From Streptomyces flaveolus (lineage in GTDB: Bacteria; Actinomycetota; Actinomycetes; Streptomycetales; Streptomycetaceae), in assembly GCF_000716535.1 (NCBI RefSeq), contig NZ_JNWV01000003.1:202285-266284 (forward strand): a stretch of 64,000 nt of DNA. The letters are read 5' to 3'. The position numbers and the translations under genes were made by a program. Positions 1-7,910 of this stretch are shown one piece after another. The first letter of the stretch is position 1; each line of letters starts with the position of its first letter. Under the pieces are notes generated by a model that was given only the letters and a program-made list of their open reading frames with translations, was not told the DNA's origin and made no database searches.

Positions 1-2
1 AG

Positions 3-524
3 GACGGCAAGGTCGTCGGCCTGCGCACCGAGCGCACCGCCCTGGACGGCACCGGCAACGTCAAGGGCACCGGCGAGTTCAAGGACTGGGACGTCACGGC
101 GGTCTACCGCGCGGTCGGGTACCTCTCCGAGAAGCTGCCCAAGCTCCCCTGGGACATCGACTCCGGAACCGTCCCGGACGAGGGCGGCCGGGTGATCGAG
201 GAGGGCGGCACCCACCTGCAGTCCACCTACGTCACCGGCTGGATCCGGCGCGGCCCCGTCGGCCTCATCGGCCACACCAAGGGCGACGCCAACGAGACCG
301 TGGCCAACCTGCTGGACGACTACGCGGGCGGCCGTCTGCACACCCCCGCCTCGCCCGAGCCGGAGGCCGTGGACGCCTTCCTCGCCGAGCGGAACGTCCG
401 CTGCACCACCTGGGAGGGCTGGTACAAGCTGGACGCCGCCGAGCGTGCCCTGGGCGAGCCGCAGGGCCGCGAGCGCGTGAAGATCGTCGAGCGTGAGGAC
501 ATGCTGCGGGAGAGCGGGGCGTAA
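3..524 (+). CDS. fprA: Ferredoxin--NADP+ reductase, FprA type (C-terminal part)
   Basis: The C-terminal 173 residues of a cytosolic flavoprotein that moves electrons between NADPH and ferredoxin; its 5' part lies outside the window. The reading frame is open from the first bases. It carries the C-terminal pattern of adrenodoxin-reductase/FprA-like enzymes: a TALDGTGNVKGTGE segment, a YRAVGYLS segment, and a GWIRRGPVGLIGHTKGDANE stretch that closes the NADPH/FAD module. Streptomyces members end in a similar WEGWYKLDAAE tail. A strong hairpin follows the stop codon. The family assignment is firm; the physiological ferredoxin or P450 partner cannot be told from this fragment. Confidence 0.87.
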   Translation, partial: DGKVVGLRTERTALDGTGNVKGTGEFKDWDVTAVYRAVGYLSEKLPKLPWDIDSGTVPDEGGRVIEEGGTHLQSTYVTGWIRRGPVGLIGHTKGDANETVANLLDDYAGGRLHTPASPEPEAVDAFLAERNVRCTTWEGWYKLDAAERALGEPQGRERVKIVEREDMLRESGA

Positions 525-548
525 GCGCCCTCCCTTCCTTCGGGTCCA

Positions 549-576
549 GGGGGCCGGCGCCGGTGCGCCGGCCCCC
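549..576. terminator. Hairpin terminator between convergent genes
   Basis: A perfect 12-bp stem (GGGGGCCGGCGC) with a 4-nt loop starts 24 nt after the reductase stop codon. It lies between that gene and the convergent PadR gene, so it can serve both strands. There is no U-tract, as is usual in Streptomyces. Confidence 0.7.
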
Positions 577-587
577 GCGCCGCTCCG

Positions 588-1034
588 TCACGCGCCGCCC
601 GGGCGAACAGCTCGTGCAGCGGGACCGGTGACAGCGGCCGGGGTGTAGCCTCCCGCGAGTCCGGGCGTGGTGGGGGGTTCCAGCCCGGCCGGGCCCTCGG
701 TGGTCGGGCGGGCCGGGGCACCGGCGCGGCGTCCCGCGGCGATGCGGCGCTTGGCGGCCCCGGCACCGGCGGCCATCCGCTCGGCCTCCGCGTCGAGCAC
801 CGTCACGCCGTCGTCGGTGAGCCGGTAGTAGCGCCGCAGCCGGCCCTGCTGCACCTCCTCCCGGTCCAGCACGATCAGGCCGTCGGCGGTGAGCCGGTCC
901 AGCACGCCGTACAGCGTGCCGACCCTCAACTGCACCTCCCCGTCGGACAGTTCCTCGACCTCGCGCAGGATGCCGTAGCCGTGCCGCGGCTGGTCGGCGA
1001 GCGCCGTGAGGACGAAGAACGCCGCTCGGGTGAC
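588..1034 (-). CDS. PadR-family transcriptional regulator, start codon apparently disrupted
   Basis: A winged-helix DNA-binding protein of the PadR family. The body reads TRAAFFVLTALADQPRHGYG, then an EVQLRVGTLYGVLDRL recognition-helix region and a GRLRRYYRLTDDG wing, all typical. The problem is the start. The domain should begin with ATG or GTG just before TRAAFF, but the in-frame codon there is GTC. A GTG lies at 1036-1038 in another frame, which suggests a small indel right after the original start. The nearest in-frame start I found is a GTG near 1207, which would add about 60 residues of unlikely sequence. The gene may be inactive, use a rare start, or contain a sequence error. Coordinates cover the recognisable domain only. 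The tail after the wing is Pro/Gly-rich and unstructured. Confidence 0.6.
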   Translation of the reverse strand, partial: VTRAAFFVLTALADQPRHGYGILREVEELSDGEVQLRVGTLYGVLDRLTADGLIVLDREEVQQGRLRRYYRLTDDGVTVLDAEAERMAAGAGAAKRRIAAGRRAGAPARPTTEGPAGLEPPTTPGLAGGYTPAAVTGPAARAVRPGGA

Positions 1035-1465
1035 GCACCGGGGATGACTCGATCGGGTGTCTTCTGGCCGGAAGGCCGCGCGTGCGGTCCGGGGCAGGGC
1101 GATGCCGGGCCTCGGGCTGCGCGGCGGCAAAACGGGTGAGGTGAGTGACGCCGTTCGGGTGGGTGACGCCTCACGTACGTGACGCGAACGGAGCCCGTCC
1201 CGCACGTGGCGCGAACGGGGCCCGCCCCTGAGCGGATGGACGGGCGGGCCCCGTTCGCCGGACATTGTGGGTGCCGCGACCGCCGACCGGGCACGGGTGA
1301 ACCGCGGTCACCTGATGCGCACCGCGCGCACCCCGGGCGTACGGCGCACACCCCGTGCTCCGGTCGCACCCCCGGGCGACGCGCGGGGCCGGGCCCCCGC
1401 CGCCGTGTCGCCCCGCCGAACGGTGATACTGGGAGCCGCACCCGCCCCCATCAGCAGATTGGCTC
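1035..1465. other. Gene-free stretch with repeated GTGACGC motifs and a long hairpin
   Basis: No credible gene. The stretch holds several GTGACGC copies (near 1030, 1149, 1164 and 1180), two near-identical copies of a GCGAACGGRGCCCG block, and an inverted third copy that makes a long hairpin (listed separately). The motif clustering beside a PadR gene could mark regulator binding, but that is inference. Confidence 0.5.
1211..1258. repeat. 17-bp perfect inverted repeat
   Basis: The arm GCGAACGGGGCCCGCCC at 1211-1227 pairs perfectly with 1242-1258 across a 14-nt loop. A degenerate direct copy of the left arm lies just upstream, near 1182-1200. It may act as a terminator or a cruciform-type regulatory element for the flanking divergent genes. 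Confidence 0.6.
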
Positions 1466-2677
1466 ATGTCGAACTCCGCCGGCGACCGCGCCACCATCCC
1501 GCAGACCCTCTGGGCGGCCCGGGGCCGCCACACCGGTACCGCCCCCGAGGACGTCGTCCGCCGCACCTTGCGACGACACAAGGAGAGCGGGGACATCGAC
1601 GACTTCGCCGAGCCGCCCGCGGCCGAGGACCCGGCCCGGCGGGTCTTCGAGGCCCGCTGGCGGGCCGGCGCCACGGTGACGGTGCGGGCCCGGCTCACCC
1701 TCGTCCCACGGGCGGGCCGGCTGCCCGGCCACGAGTGGCGGCTGGTCGCGGAGGCGGAGCGTCCGTGGGACGACGCCTGGCCGTCGCCCGCGACGCTCTT
1801 CTGGCCCGAGGGCGGCTCGGCCGAGGGTGACGACGGCGCCTGGGACCATCACCCCACGGTCGCGGGCCTGCGCCTGCGGCACGTCAACGCGCTGCCGGAG
1901 GACGACAAGGAGATGCGGCGCCGACTGCGGGACGCGGCCCGGGAGGCGTGGTGCGTCCATGTCGTCGTCCACGAGGCGATGACCCCGGACGAGCGGGGCC
2001 GGCTGCCGCTGGCGCGGCTGCTGCCGCCCGGGCTGCGGCACCACGTGGTCGAGCACCGGGCCACGCCGCAGCAACTGCGCGCCGTCAACTGGGCGCTGAA
2101 GGACCTCGGTGTCGAGGTGCCGCGCGGCGGCGCGGTACTGCTGCCGCCGGATCCGGCGCCGGAAGGGTACGACGGCCGGGAGCACAGCGTGCGCAACGTC
2201 TTCCTGGACGGTTCGGAACCGGCCGAACTCATCACGGCGCTACGGCACTTCGTCGCCCTTCCCCGGCCGCTGCCGAAGGACGCCGAGGAGGCGCTGACGG
2301 ACCTGCGCGAGAACTGGACCCTGTTGACGCTTCAGGAGGAGCTGGAGCGCGAGCGGCGGCTGGTCGCCATGTACGCCGAGGCGCTGGAGGCGATGACGAA
2401 GTCCCGGGACCTGTACAAGCAGGCCGCCGAGCAGGCGCTGGAGGCCCTGGCGGCGTACCGCGACGTCCCCGCGCCCGCGCTCCCCCAGCAACGGCCCGCC
2501 GCCCGGACACCGGGCGCGCTGCAGCAACTGACGCGGACGTTCGAACGGCTGAAGCTGACGGCCATGGGCAGGCAGCAGGAGTCTGCCGCCGATGCCTCGC
2601 CGAACGGCACGGCGCGGGAGGACGACGGCGACGGGGTCGCGGGCGCCGGCGGCGATGCGGACGGCCGCTCATCGTAG
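1466..2677 (+). CDS. Conserved hypothetical protein with C-terminal coiled coil
   Basis: A soluble 403-residue protein that I cannot assign to a named family. The N-terminal half is mixed alpha/beta with many tryptophans and acidic residues. Residues about 285-335 form a heptad-rich coiled coil (REN, QEELERERR, AEALEA, EQALEAL), followed by a Pro-rich linker, a short basic helix and an acidic disordered tail. No signal peptide or membrane segment is present. The ATG start follows an A-containing GGCTC stretch with no strong ribosome site. The next gene is 65 bp downstream on the same strand. A role in protein-protein assembly is only an inference from the coiled coil. Confidence 0.75.
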   Translation: MSNSAGDRATIPQTLWAARGRHTGTAPEDVVRRTLRRHKESGDIDDFAEPPAAEDPARRVFEARWRAGATVTVRARLTLVPRAGRLPGHEWRLVAEAERPWDDAWPSPATLFWPEGGSAEGDDGAWDHHPTVAGLRLRHVNALPEDDKEMRRRLRDAAREAWCVHVVVHEAMTPDERGRLPLARLLPPGLRHHVVEHRATPQQLRAVNWALKDLGVEVPRGGAVLLPPDPAPEGYDGREHSVRNVFLDGSEPAELITALRHFVALPRPLPKDAEEALTDLRENWTLLTLQEELERERRLVAMYAEALEAMTKSRDLYKQAAEQALEALAAYRDVPAPALPQQRPAARTPGALQQLTRTFERLKLTAMGRQQESAADASPNGTAREDDGDGVAGAGGDADGRSS

Positions 2678-2742
2678 GAGTTCGTCGGGGTACATGGACG
2701 GTCATGCCGTTCGTAGGCGCCCCACTCGGACAAGGAGCCGGA

Positions 2743-3030
2743 ATGGACACGACCACGACCCTGCTGGTGATCGCCGCCGTCATCGCGGTGGCGCTGCTCG
2801 CCGTCGCGGTCCGTCTGCTGGTCCGGCTGGTGCGGGCCCGGCGGACGCTGCGACGGGCGGGGCTGCCGACGGGACCCCGGTGGGTGTTCTGGGGCGCGGT
2901 CGCGTATCTGGTGCTGCCCACCGATCTGCTGCCCGACCCGGTCTACCTGGACGACATCGGCGTGCTGCTCCTCGCCCTGCGCAGTCTGCGCGCCGCCCGG
3001 CCGCTGCCGCGCGGGACGACCGAGCCCTGA
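2743..3030 (+). CDS. Small membrane protein, DUF1232 (YkvA-like)
   Basis: A 95-residue inner-membrane protein. Residues about 6-28 form one transmembrane helix. A basic loop (RARRTLRRAG) follows, then the DUF1232 signature: a WGAVAYLVLPTDLLPDPVYLDD helix with the conserved P-x-DL-P-D core and a trailing LLLALRSLR. The ATG at 2743 is preceded by AAGGAGCCGGA, a good ribosome site, which supports this start over upstream options. The family function is unknown; members are often small membrane proteins tied to stress or envelope processes. It ends 33 bp before the ComB-like gene and may be cotranscribed with it. Confidence 0.8.
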   Translation: MDTTTTLLVIAAVIAVALLAVAVRLLVRLVRARRTLRRAGLPTGPRWVFWGAVAYLVLPTDLLPDPVYLDDIGVLLLALRSLRAARPLPRGTTEP

Positions 3031-3063
3031 CCGGCCGGGCGCGGTATGCCGCACCATGGGGCG

Positions 3064-3771
3064 ATGCGAACCGTGTTCACCGGCATACCCGGTGCCCCGA
3101 CGGCCCCCGACGTGGCCGTGGTCGTCGACGTGATGCGGGCGTTCACCGTGGCCGCCTGGGCGTTCCGGCGCGGAGCCGAGCGGATCGTCTTCGCCGGCAC
3201 GCGGCGGGAGGCGCTGGCGCTGAAGGCCCGTCATCCGGACTGGCTCGCCTGCCAGGACGGGGCGCCGGCGCCGGGGTTCGACCTGGTCAACTCGCCGGCC
3301 CGGCTGCGTGCGCTCGACCTGCGGGGCCGTACGGTCGTCCAGAAGACCACCGCCGGGACGGCCGGGGCGCTGGCCGTGGCGGACGCCGGGCTGCTGCTGT
3401 GCGCGAGCTTCGCGGTGGCCGGGGCGACCGCCGAGGCGCTGCGACGCGCCCGGGCGCAGGAGGTGACCTTCGTGGTCACCGGGGACGGCGGACGGGCCGA
3501 GGAGGATCTGGCCTGCGCGGAGTACATCGCGGAACGCGTGCGGGCGGACGACGCCGACGCGGGCCCCTACCTGGACCGGGCCCGGCGCTCCACCGGCGCC
3601 GCACGGCTGGCCGACGGCGTGCGGCGCGGGTGGGCCGGTGTCGACCCCGAGGACATGGCCGTGTGCCTGGAGACGGACACGTTCACGTCGGCCATGGCGG
3701 CCACCCGCGAGGACGGCCACCTGGTGCTGCGCCCATGGGCATCCTCCGCGGAGCCGGCCGCCCTCCCCTAG
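3064..3771 (+). CDS. 2-phosphosulfolactate phosphatase family protein (ComB-like)
   Basis: A 235-residue cytosolic protein of the ComB family, whose founding member removes phosphate from 2-phosphosulfolactate in coenzyme M synthesis. The family pattern is present: [21 protein letters not shown] near the N-terminus, a KTTAGTAG phosphate-binding segment, and a [20 protein letters not shown] block. Streptomyces makes no coenzyme M, so the true substrate is probably another phosphoester. An in-frame ATG lies six codons upstream (3046); 3064 is preferred because GGGGCG sits just before it and the domain starts directly after it. There is no visible operon partner beyond the small membrane protein upstream. 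Confidence 0.78.
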   Translation: MRTVFTGIPGAPTAPDVAVVVDVMRAFTVAAWAFRRGAERIVFAGTRREALALKARHPDWLACQDGAPAPGFDLVNSPARLRALDLRGRTVVQKTTAGTAGALAVADAGLLLCASFAVAGATAEALRRARAQEVTFVVTGDGGRAEEDLACAEYIAERVRADDADAGPYLDRARRSTGAARLADGVRRGWAGVDPEDMAVCLETDTFTSAMAATREDGHLVLRPWASSAEPAALP

Positions 3772-3832
3772 AGGAGTCCGGCAGCATGGCCCGGACACCC
3801 GCCCGTCAGCGGGCCCGGCCCACCGGACGATC

Positions 3833-5053
3833 TCAATCGGCGTTGCCCCGCTCGGCGTTGCCCATGGTCAGGGACGTGAGGAGGACCACCAGCGCGCCGA
3901 GCGCCGCGGTCGCGGCCATGGGGCCGGCCAGCCACGGCGGGGCGAGGGTCGCCGCCCGCAACCGGGCCGGGTCCGGCAGGTTGAACCGTCCGCCGAGCAC
4001 GTGTCCGGCCGCGAGCACCGCCGTCACTCCGACCGCGGCCGTCGCCGCCACGAGCCGGGCCGGCGCCGCCCGCGCGGTGAGGGCGAGCGCCAGCAGGCCG
4101 CACAGCGCCGAGGCGAGCAGGGTGGCCCCGAGGACGCCGTGGGACAGCCCGGTCCACGAGCGCGGGGCGTGCGCCATCCCGCACAGGAACACCAGCAGCG
4201 CTGCACACCGGGCGGCCCACAGGCAAGCCGTCGGCGTCCGGCCGTTCCCCGCCCGGTCCGCAGCCGCCGGTCGCCTTTCCGCCGACGGTTCCGCACCGGA
4301 CCACAGCGTCTTCGCCCGCCCCTGGATGACGAACCGACGGGTCTTCACGGGCGCTGCCGCAACCGACCGACCCGCCGTCGCCGGCCCTTCCGGAGCCGAC
4401 CGACCCGCCGTCGCCGGCCCTTCCGTGACGGCCCACCCCGCCGTCGCCGATCCCTCCGGGGCCGGCACGTGCACCGACCCCGCCACGGCGAGCGCCCGTT
4501 CCGCCTGGAGCTGGTCACCGGCCGCGCGGTCCTGCGGATCCGGTACGGCCACCGGCTCGGCGGTGGCGGACAGCGGCCCCACCTCGGCGCGGGCCGGCTC
4601 CGCCTCGGCCTCTCCCGCGTCGCGTTCCGCAGCCAGCCGGCCGATCAGCTCGGCGAGTTCCTCCACGGGACGGTGCACCGCCACCGCCCGCACGGCGGCC
4701 TCCGCGCAGTGGGGTTCCACCGGGCTGAGGTGCAACAGCTGCACCAACCGGGTGACGTCCTCCACCGACCGGTCGACCGCGACCGCGCGCAGCGCGTCGG
4801 CTGTCATCCGGGCCGGCTCGGGCGAGCGCTCCAGCAGTGTGATGAGCCGGACGACGTCCTCCACCGGGCGGTCGGCGACGGCGGCGTGGATCAGGCCGTG
4901 CAGAGGGTCGCCGTACTCGGGTTGCGCCACGGGGAGTGGCGGTACGGGCGGTGTCGGAAGGTACGGGGACGAGGTGAGGACGCCGGGGGCAACCGCCGGT
5001 GCCGGGGGTATCACCGAGTCGTCGGGACGGGGGGATGAAGAGCAGGTCGTCAT
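3833..5053 (-). CDS. Membrane protein with three helical repeats and a four-helix C-terminus
   Basis: A 406-residue protein of unknown function. After a disordered Ser/Pro-rich start, residues about 45-145 hold three imperfect copies of a roughly 37-residue helical unit built around AVxxRxVEDVxRLxxLL. A Pro/Ala-rich linker follows, containing tandem EGPATAGRS units encoded by a near-identical 36-bp DNA repeat around 4380-4460. The last 130 residues hold about four transmembrane helices. The start at 5053 is set by GGAG nine bases upstream. It is divergent from the SpoIIE-type phosphatase gene at 5291, so the two may share a control region. The repeats suggest a cytoplasmic binding module tethered to the membrane, which is inference only. 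Confidence 0.7.
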   Translation of the reverse strand: MTTCSSSPRPDDSVIPPAPAVAPGVLTSSPYLPTPPVPPLPVAQPEYGDPLHGLIHAAVADRPVEDVVRLITLLERSPEPARMTADALRAVAVDRSVEDVTRLVQLLHLSPVEPHCAEAAVRAVAVHRPVEELAELIGRLAAERDAGEAEAEPARAEVGPLSATAEPVAVPDPQDRAAGDQLQAERALAVAGSVHVPAPEGSATAGWAVTEGPATAGRSAPEGPATAGRSVAAAPVKTRRFVIQGRAKTLWSGAEPSAERRPAAADRAGNGRTPTACLWAARCAALLVFLCGMAHAPRSWTGLSHGVLGATLLASALCGLLALALTARAAPARLVAATAAVGVTAVLAAGHVLGGRFNLPDPARLRAATLAPPWLAGPMAATAALGALVVLLTSLTMGNAERGNAD

Positions 5054-5290
5054 CTCGGCTCCAGGAGAAGGGTGCGACCGCACCTGCGCCCCGTCTGCGG
5101 TCGCCGCGTTACGGAGTCCATTACTACGAGCGGGCTTCGGAGCGCGCCACTCGGGCGGGGCACTGGTGTGAGCCGGGCTGCGCGGCCCCTGCCGTGACGC
5201 TCTCCACCCCGCCCAGGTGCGTTCCGCGCGTCTCGTGGCGCATTCTTGCTGTGTCATCCACCCGGAGCCGCACGGGACGAGGTGGGACCG

Positions 5291-7804
5291 ATGGCCGGGA
5301 GCGACGAGCAGGCGGTCCGTACGCGGGCCCGGCTGACCGCGCTGCTGGCCGACGCCTCGACCGGCGCCCTCACCGCGGCCGGCGGCCGGGTGGCGGGCGT
5401 GTACCTGCGCTCCCGCGTCCCCGGCCTGCTGCGCCTCGCGGTGCTCACGGGGCTGCCCGGACCGCTGTTCAGGTCCTGGTGGCGGCTGCACACCGGCCGG
5501 CCGTTCCCGGTCGCCGACGCCTACCGGCTCGGCATCCAGGTGGTCCTGCCGAACGCCACGGAGACCATGCGCCGGTATCCGCAGTTCGCGGCCGGTCTGC
5601 CCTTCCCGTTCGGGTCGGTGCACGTGCCGGTGCCCGGCGGGGCCGGGCCGCTGGGGGTGCTCACGGTCCTGCACCCGGCGGTGACGGACACCGTGGACGA
5701 CCTGCTCGACCGGGAACTGCTCGGCCGGCTGGCCGAGGGCCTGGGCGACGAACTGCTCGGCCTTGCCGACGGGGACGAGAGCGCGATCGTCTGGGACGGC
5801 GAGCCGCTGTGCGTACGGCCGCCCGCGAGCCGGCCCGCCCGGGCCGCCGTAGGACGTTTCAGCTGTGACCCGGCGACCTCCGTGGTCCGTGCGGACGACC
5901 GGTTGCACACCCTGCTCGGGCTGCGCCCCGGCGAGTTCGCGGGGACGATGACGGCGTTCGCGAACGCCGTGGCCCCCGCCGACGCGCACCGGGTGCTGGC
6001 CGCGCTGCGCGACACCGCCGCCGGGAAACCGCCGAGCGCGCCGCTCAGTCTGCGCGCCCACGACGGCACGCCGCGGCTGCTGGACCTGTGGCCGGTCGGC
6101 GCGGACCGCGCGGACGGCGACACCGAGGCGGCGGTCCACGGGGTGCTGTTCGACCCCGGTACGGCCGCCTCCGCCGACGGCGCGGCCGACCTGCTGCCGG
6201 AGGGCGTGCTCTGCCTGGACCGGCTGGGGCTGATCGTGTACGCCAACCCGGCGGCGGCCCGGCTCACGGGCCGGCCGCGGGAACGGCTCCTGGGGCAGGC
6301 GTTGTGGGACGCGCTGCCCTGGCTGACCGGGCCGCCGTACGACGACCATCTGCGCGGAGCCCTGCTCTGCACGGAGCCGGTGCACTTCCACGCCCGGCGG
6401 CCGGCCGGCGAGCGGGACGACCCCGGTGAGGGCGACTGGCTGGCGGTCTCGGTGCACCCCGGCACGGACCTGCTGACCTGCGTGCTCGTCCCGGCGAGCC
6501 GGGTGGACGCCGCGAGCGAGCCGGTCCCCGAGGTCCGGGCCCCGGAGAGCACGGTGGCGGGCGCCCACGCGATGACGCCGCTGTACCGGCCGATCGCGCT
6601 GGCCATCGCGCTGACGGACGCGGTGACCGCCCGGCAGGTGTCGGCGGTGGTCATGCAGGAGTTGCTGCCCGCGTTCGGCGGCCGGCGGCTGGCCATCTAC
6701 CTGCTCCAGGACCGGCATCTGTACCTGGCCTGGGAGACGGGGTTCCCGCAGGGGTTCCTCGCGCCGTTCGAGGGCATCGGCCTCGACGCGCACGTGCCCG
6801 GTGTGGAGACGCTGACCACCGGCCGGCCGCTGTTCTTCGAGTCCATGGGACAGCTCGCGGCGGCCTATCCGGGGCTCGCCCTCGACGCGCAGGTGGGTTC
6901 GCGTGCCTTCCTGCCGCTGATCGCCTCCGGCAGGCCGGTGGGCTCCTGCATCCTCGGCTTCGACGGCGAGCGCGGGTTCAGCACGGAGGAACGTGCGGTC
7001 CTCACCGCGCTCGCCGGGCTGATCGCGCACGCGATGGAGCGGGCGCGGCGCTACGACGACGAGGCGGCCCTCGCCCGCGGCCTGCAGCAGGCCCTGCTGC
7101 CCCGGCGCCTGTCGACGCATCCGCGGGTGGAGACCGTGGGGCGGTACCTGCCGGGGACGCAGGGCATGGACGTGGGCGGCGACTGGTACGACGTGGTGGA
7201 GGCCGGGGACGGGCTCGCGCTGGTCATCGGCGATGTGCAGGGGCACGGGGTGCAGGCGGCGGCCACGATGGGCCAGCTGCGCAGCGCCGTGCGGGCGTTC
7301 GCGCTGGGCGACAGACCGCCGGACGAGGTGCTGAGCGGCACCAACCACCTGCTGATCGACCTGGACCCCGGCCAGTTCGCCAGCTGCTGCTATCTGCGCC
7401 TGGATCCCGCGACCGGCCGGGCCCGGATCGCGCGGGCGGGCCATCCGCCGCCGCTGCTGCGCCGTCCCGACGGCCGGACCCGGCTGCTGGACGTCTCCGG
7501 GGGTGTCGTCCTCGGCGTGGATCCGCATGCCCGGTACCCGGTGACCGAGCTGTGGCTGGAGCCGGACGCGATCCTCGCCCTGTACACCGACGGCCTGGTG
7601 GAGCGGCCCGGCGCCGACATCGACGACGGCATCGCGTCGCTGCGGCTGGCGCTCGCCCACGCCGGTGCCGGCCGGCGCGGCGGGCGGTCCCTGTCCGGGG
7701 TCGCCGACCGGCTGACGGCCACCGCCCGGCACGCCGCCGACCGCCCCGACGACGTGGCCCTCCTCCTGGCCGTGCGCCGCCCGCCACTGCCTCCCGGCCC
7801 GTGA
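5291..7804 (+). CDS. PAS/GAF-regulated SpoIIE-type (PP2C) serine phosphatase
   Basis: An 837-residue cytosolic phosphatase of the RsbU/SpoIIE class, which typically dephosphorylates anti-sigma-factor antagonists. Domain order: an unassigned N-terminal sensor-like region (about 20-180), a PAS fold (about 298-400; EGVLCLDRLGLIVYANPAA), a GAF domain (about 437-590), then the phosphatase (about 597-825). The phosphatase keeps the metal-binding motifs GGDWYD (about 629) and GDVQGHG (about 647), plus AGHPPP and LYTDGLVERPG. The start at 5291 follows GAGGTGGGA. No kinase or HATPase domain is attached. It lies head-to-head with a membrane protein gene and upstream of a second SpoIIE-type phosphatase. 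The target pathway cannot be read from sequence. Confidence 0.9.
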   Translation: MAGSDEQAVRTRARLTALLADASTGALTAAGGRVAGVYLRSRVPGLLRLAVLTGLPGPLFRSWWRLHTGRPFPVADAYRLGIQVVLPNATETMRRYPQFAAGLPFPFGSVHVPVPGGAGPLGVLTVLHPAVTDTVDDLLDRELLGRLAEGLGDELLGLADGDESAIVWDGEPLCVRPPASRPARAAVGRFSCDPATSVVRADDRLHTLLGLRPGEFAGTMTAFANAVAPADAHRVLAALRDTAAGKPPSAPLSLRAHDGTPRLLDLWPVGADRADGDTEAAVHGVLFDPGTAASADGAADLLPEGVLCLDRLGLIVYANPAAARLTGRPRERLLGQALWDALPWLTGPPYDDHLRGALLCTEPVHFHARRPAGERDDPGEGDWLAVSVHPGTDLLTCVLVPASRVDAASEPVPEVRAPESTVAGAHAMTPLYRPIALAIALTDAVTARQVSAVVMQELLPAFGGRRLAIYLLQDRHLYLAWETGFPQGFLAPFEGIGLDAHVPGVETLTTGRPLFFESMGQLAAAYPGLALDAQVGSRAFLPLIASGRPVGSCILGFDGERGFSTEERAVLTALAGLIAHAMERARRYDDEAALARGLQQALLPRRLSTHPRVETVGRYLPGTQGMDVGGDWYDVVEAGDGLALVIGDVQGHGVQAAATMGQLRSAVRAFALGDRPPDEVLSGTNHLLIDLDPGQFASCCYLRLDPATGRARIARAGHPPPLLRRPDGRTRLLDVSGGVVLGVDPHARYPVTELWLEPDAILALYTDGLVERPGADIDDGIASLRLALAHAGAGRRGGRSLSGVADRLTATARHAADRPDDVALLLAVRRPPLPPGP

Positions 7805-7910
7805 CCGGCCCACCCCACTCCCCCGGCCCCGTCCCCTCCGCGGCCCTCGGCTGTCGTCGTCCCGGGTGATGGTCTCGCCTGACGGCGCCGGGCAGTGTAG
7901 ACATGGGCAC

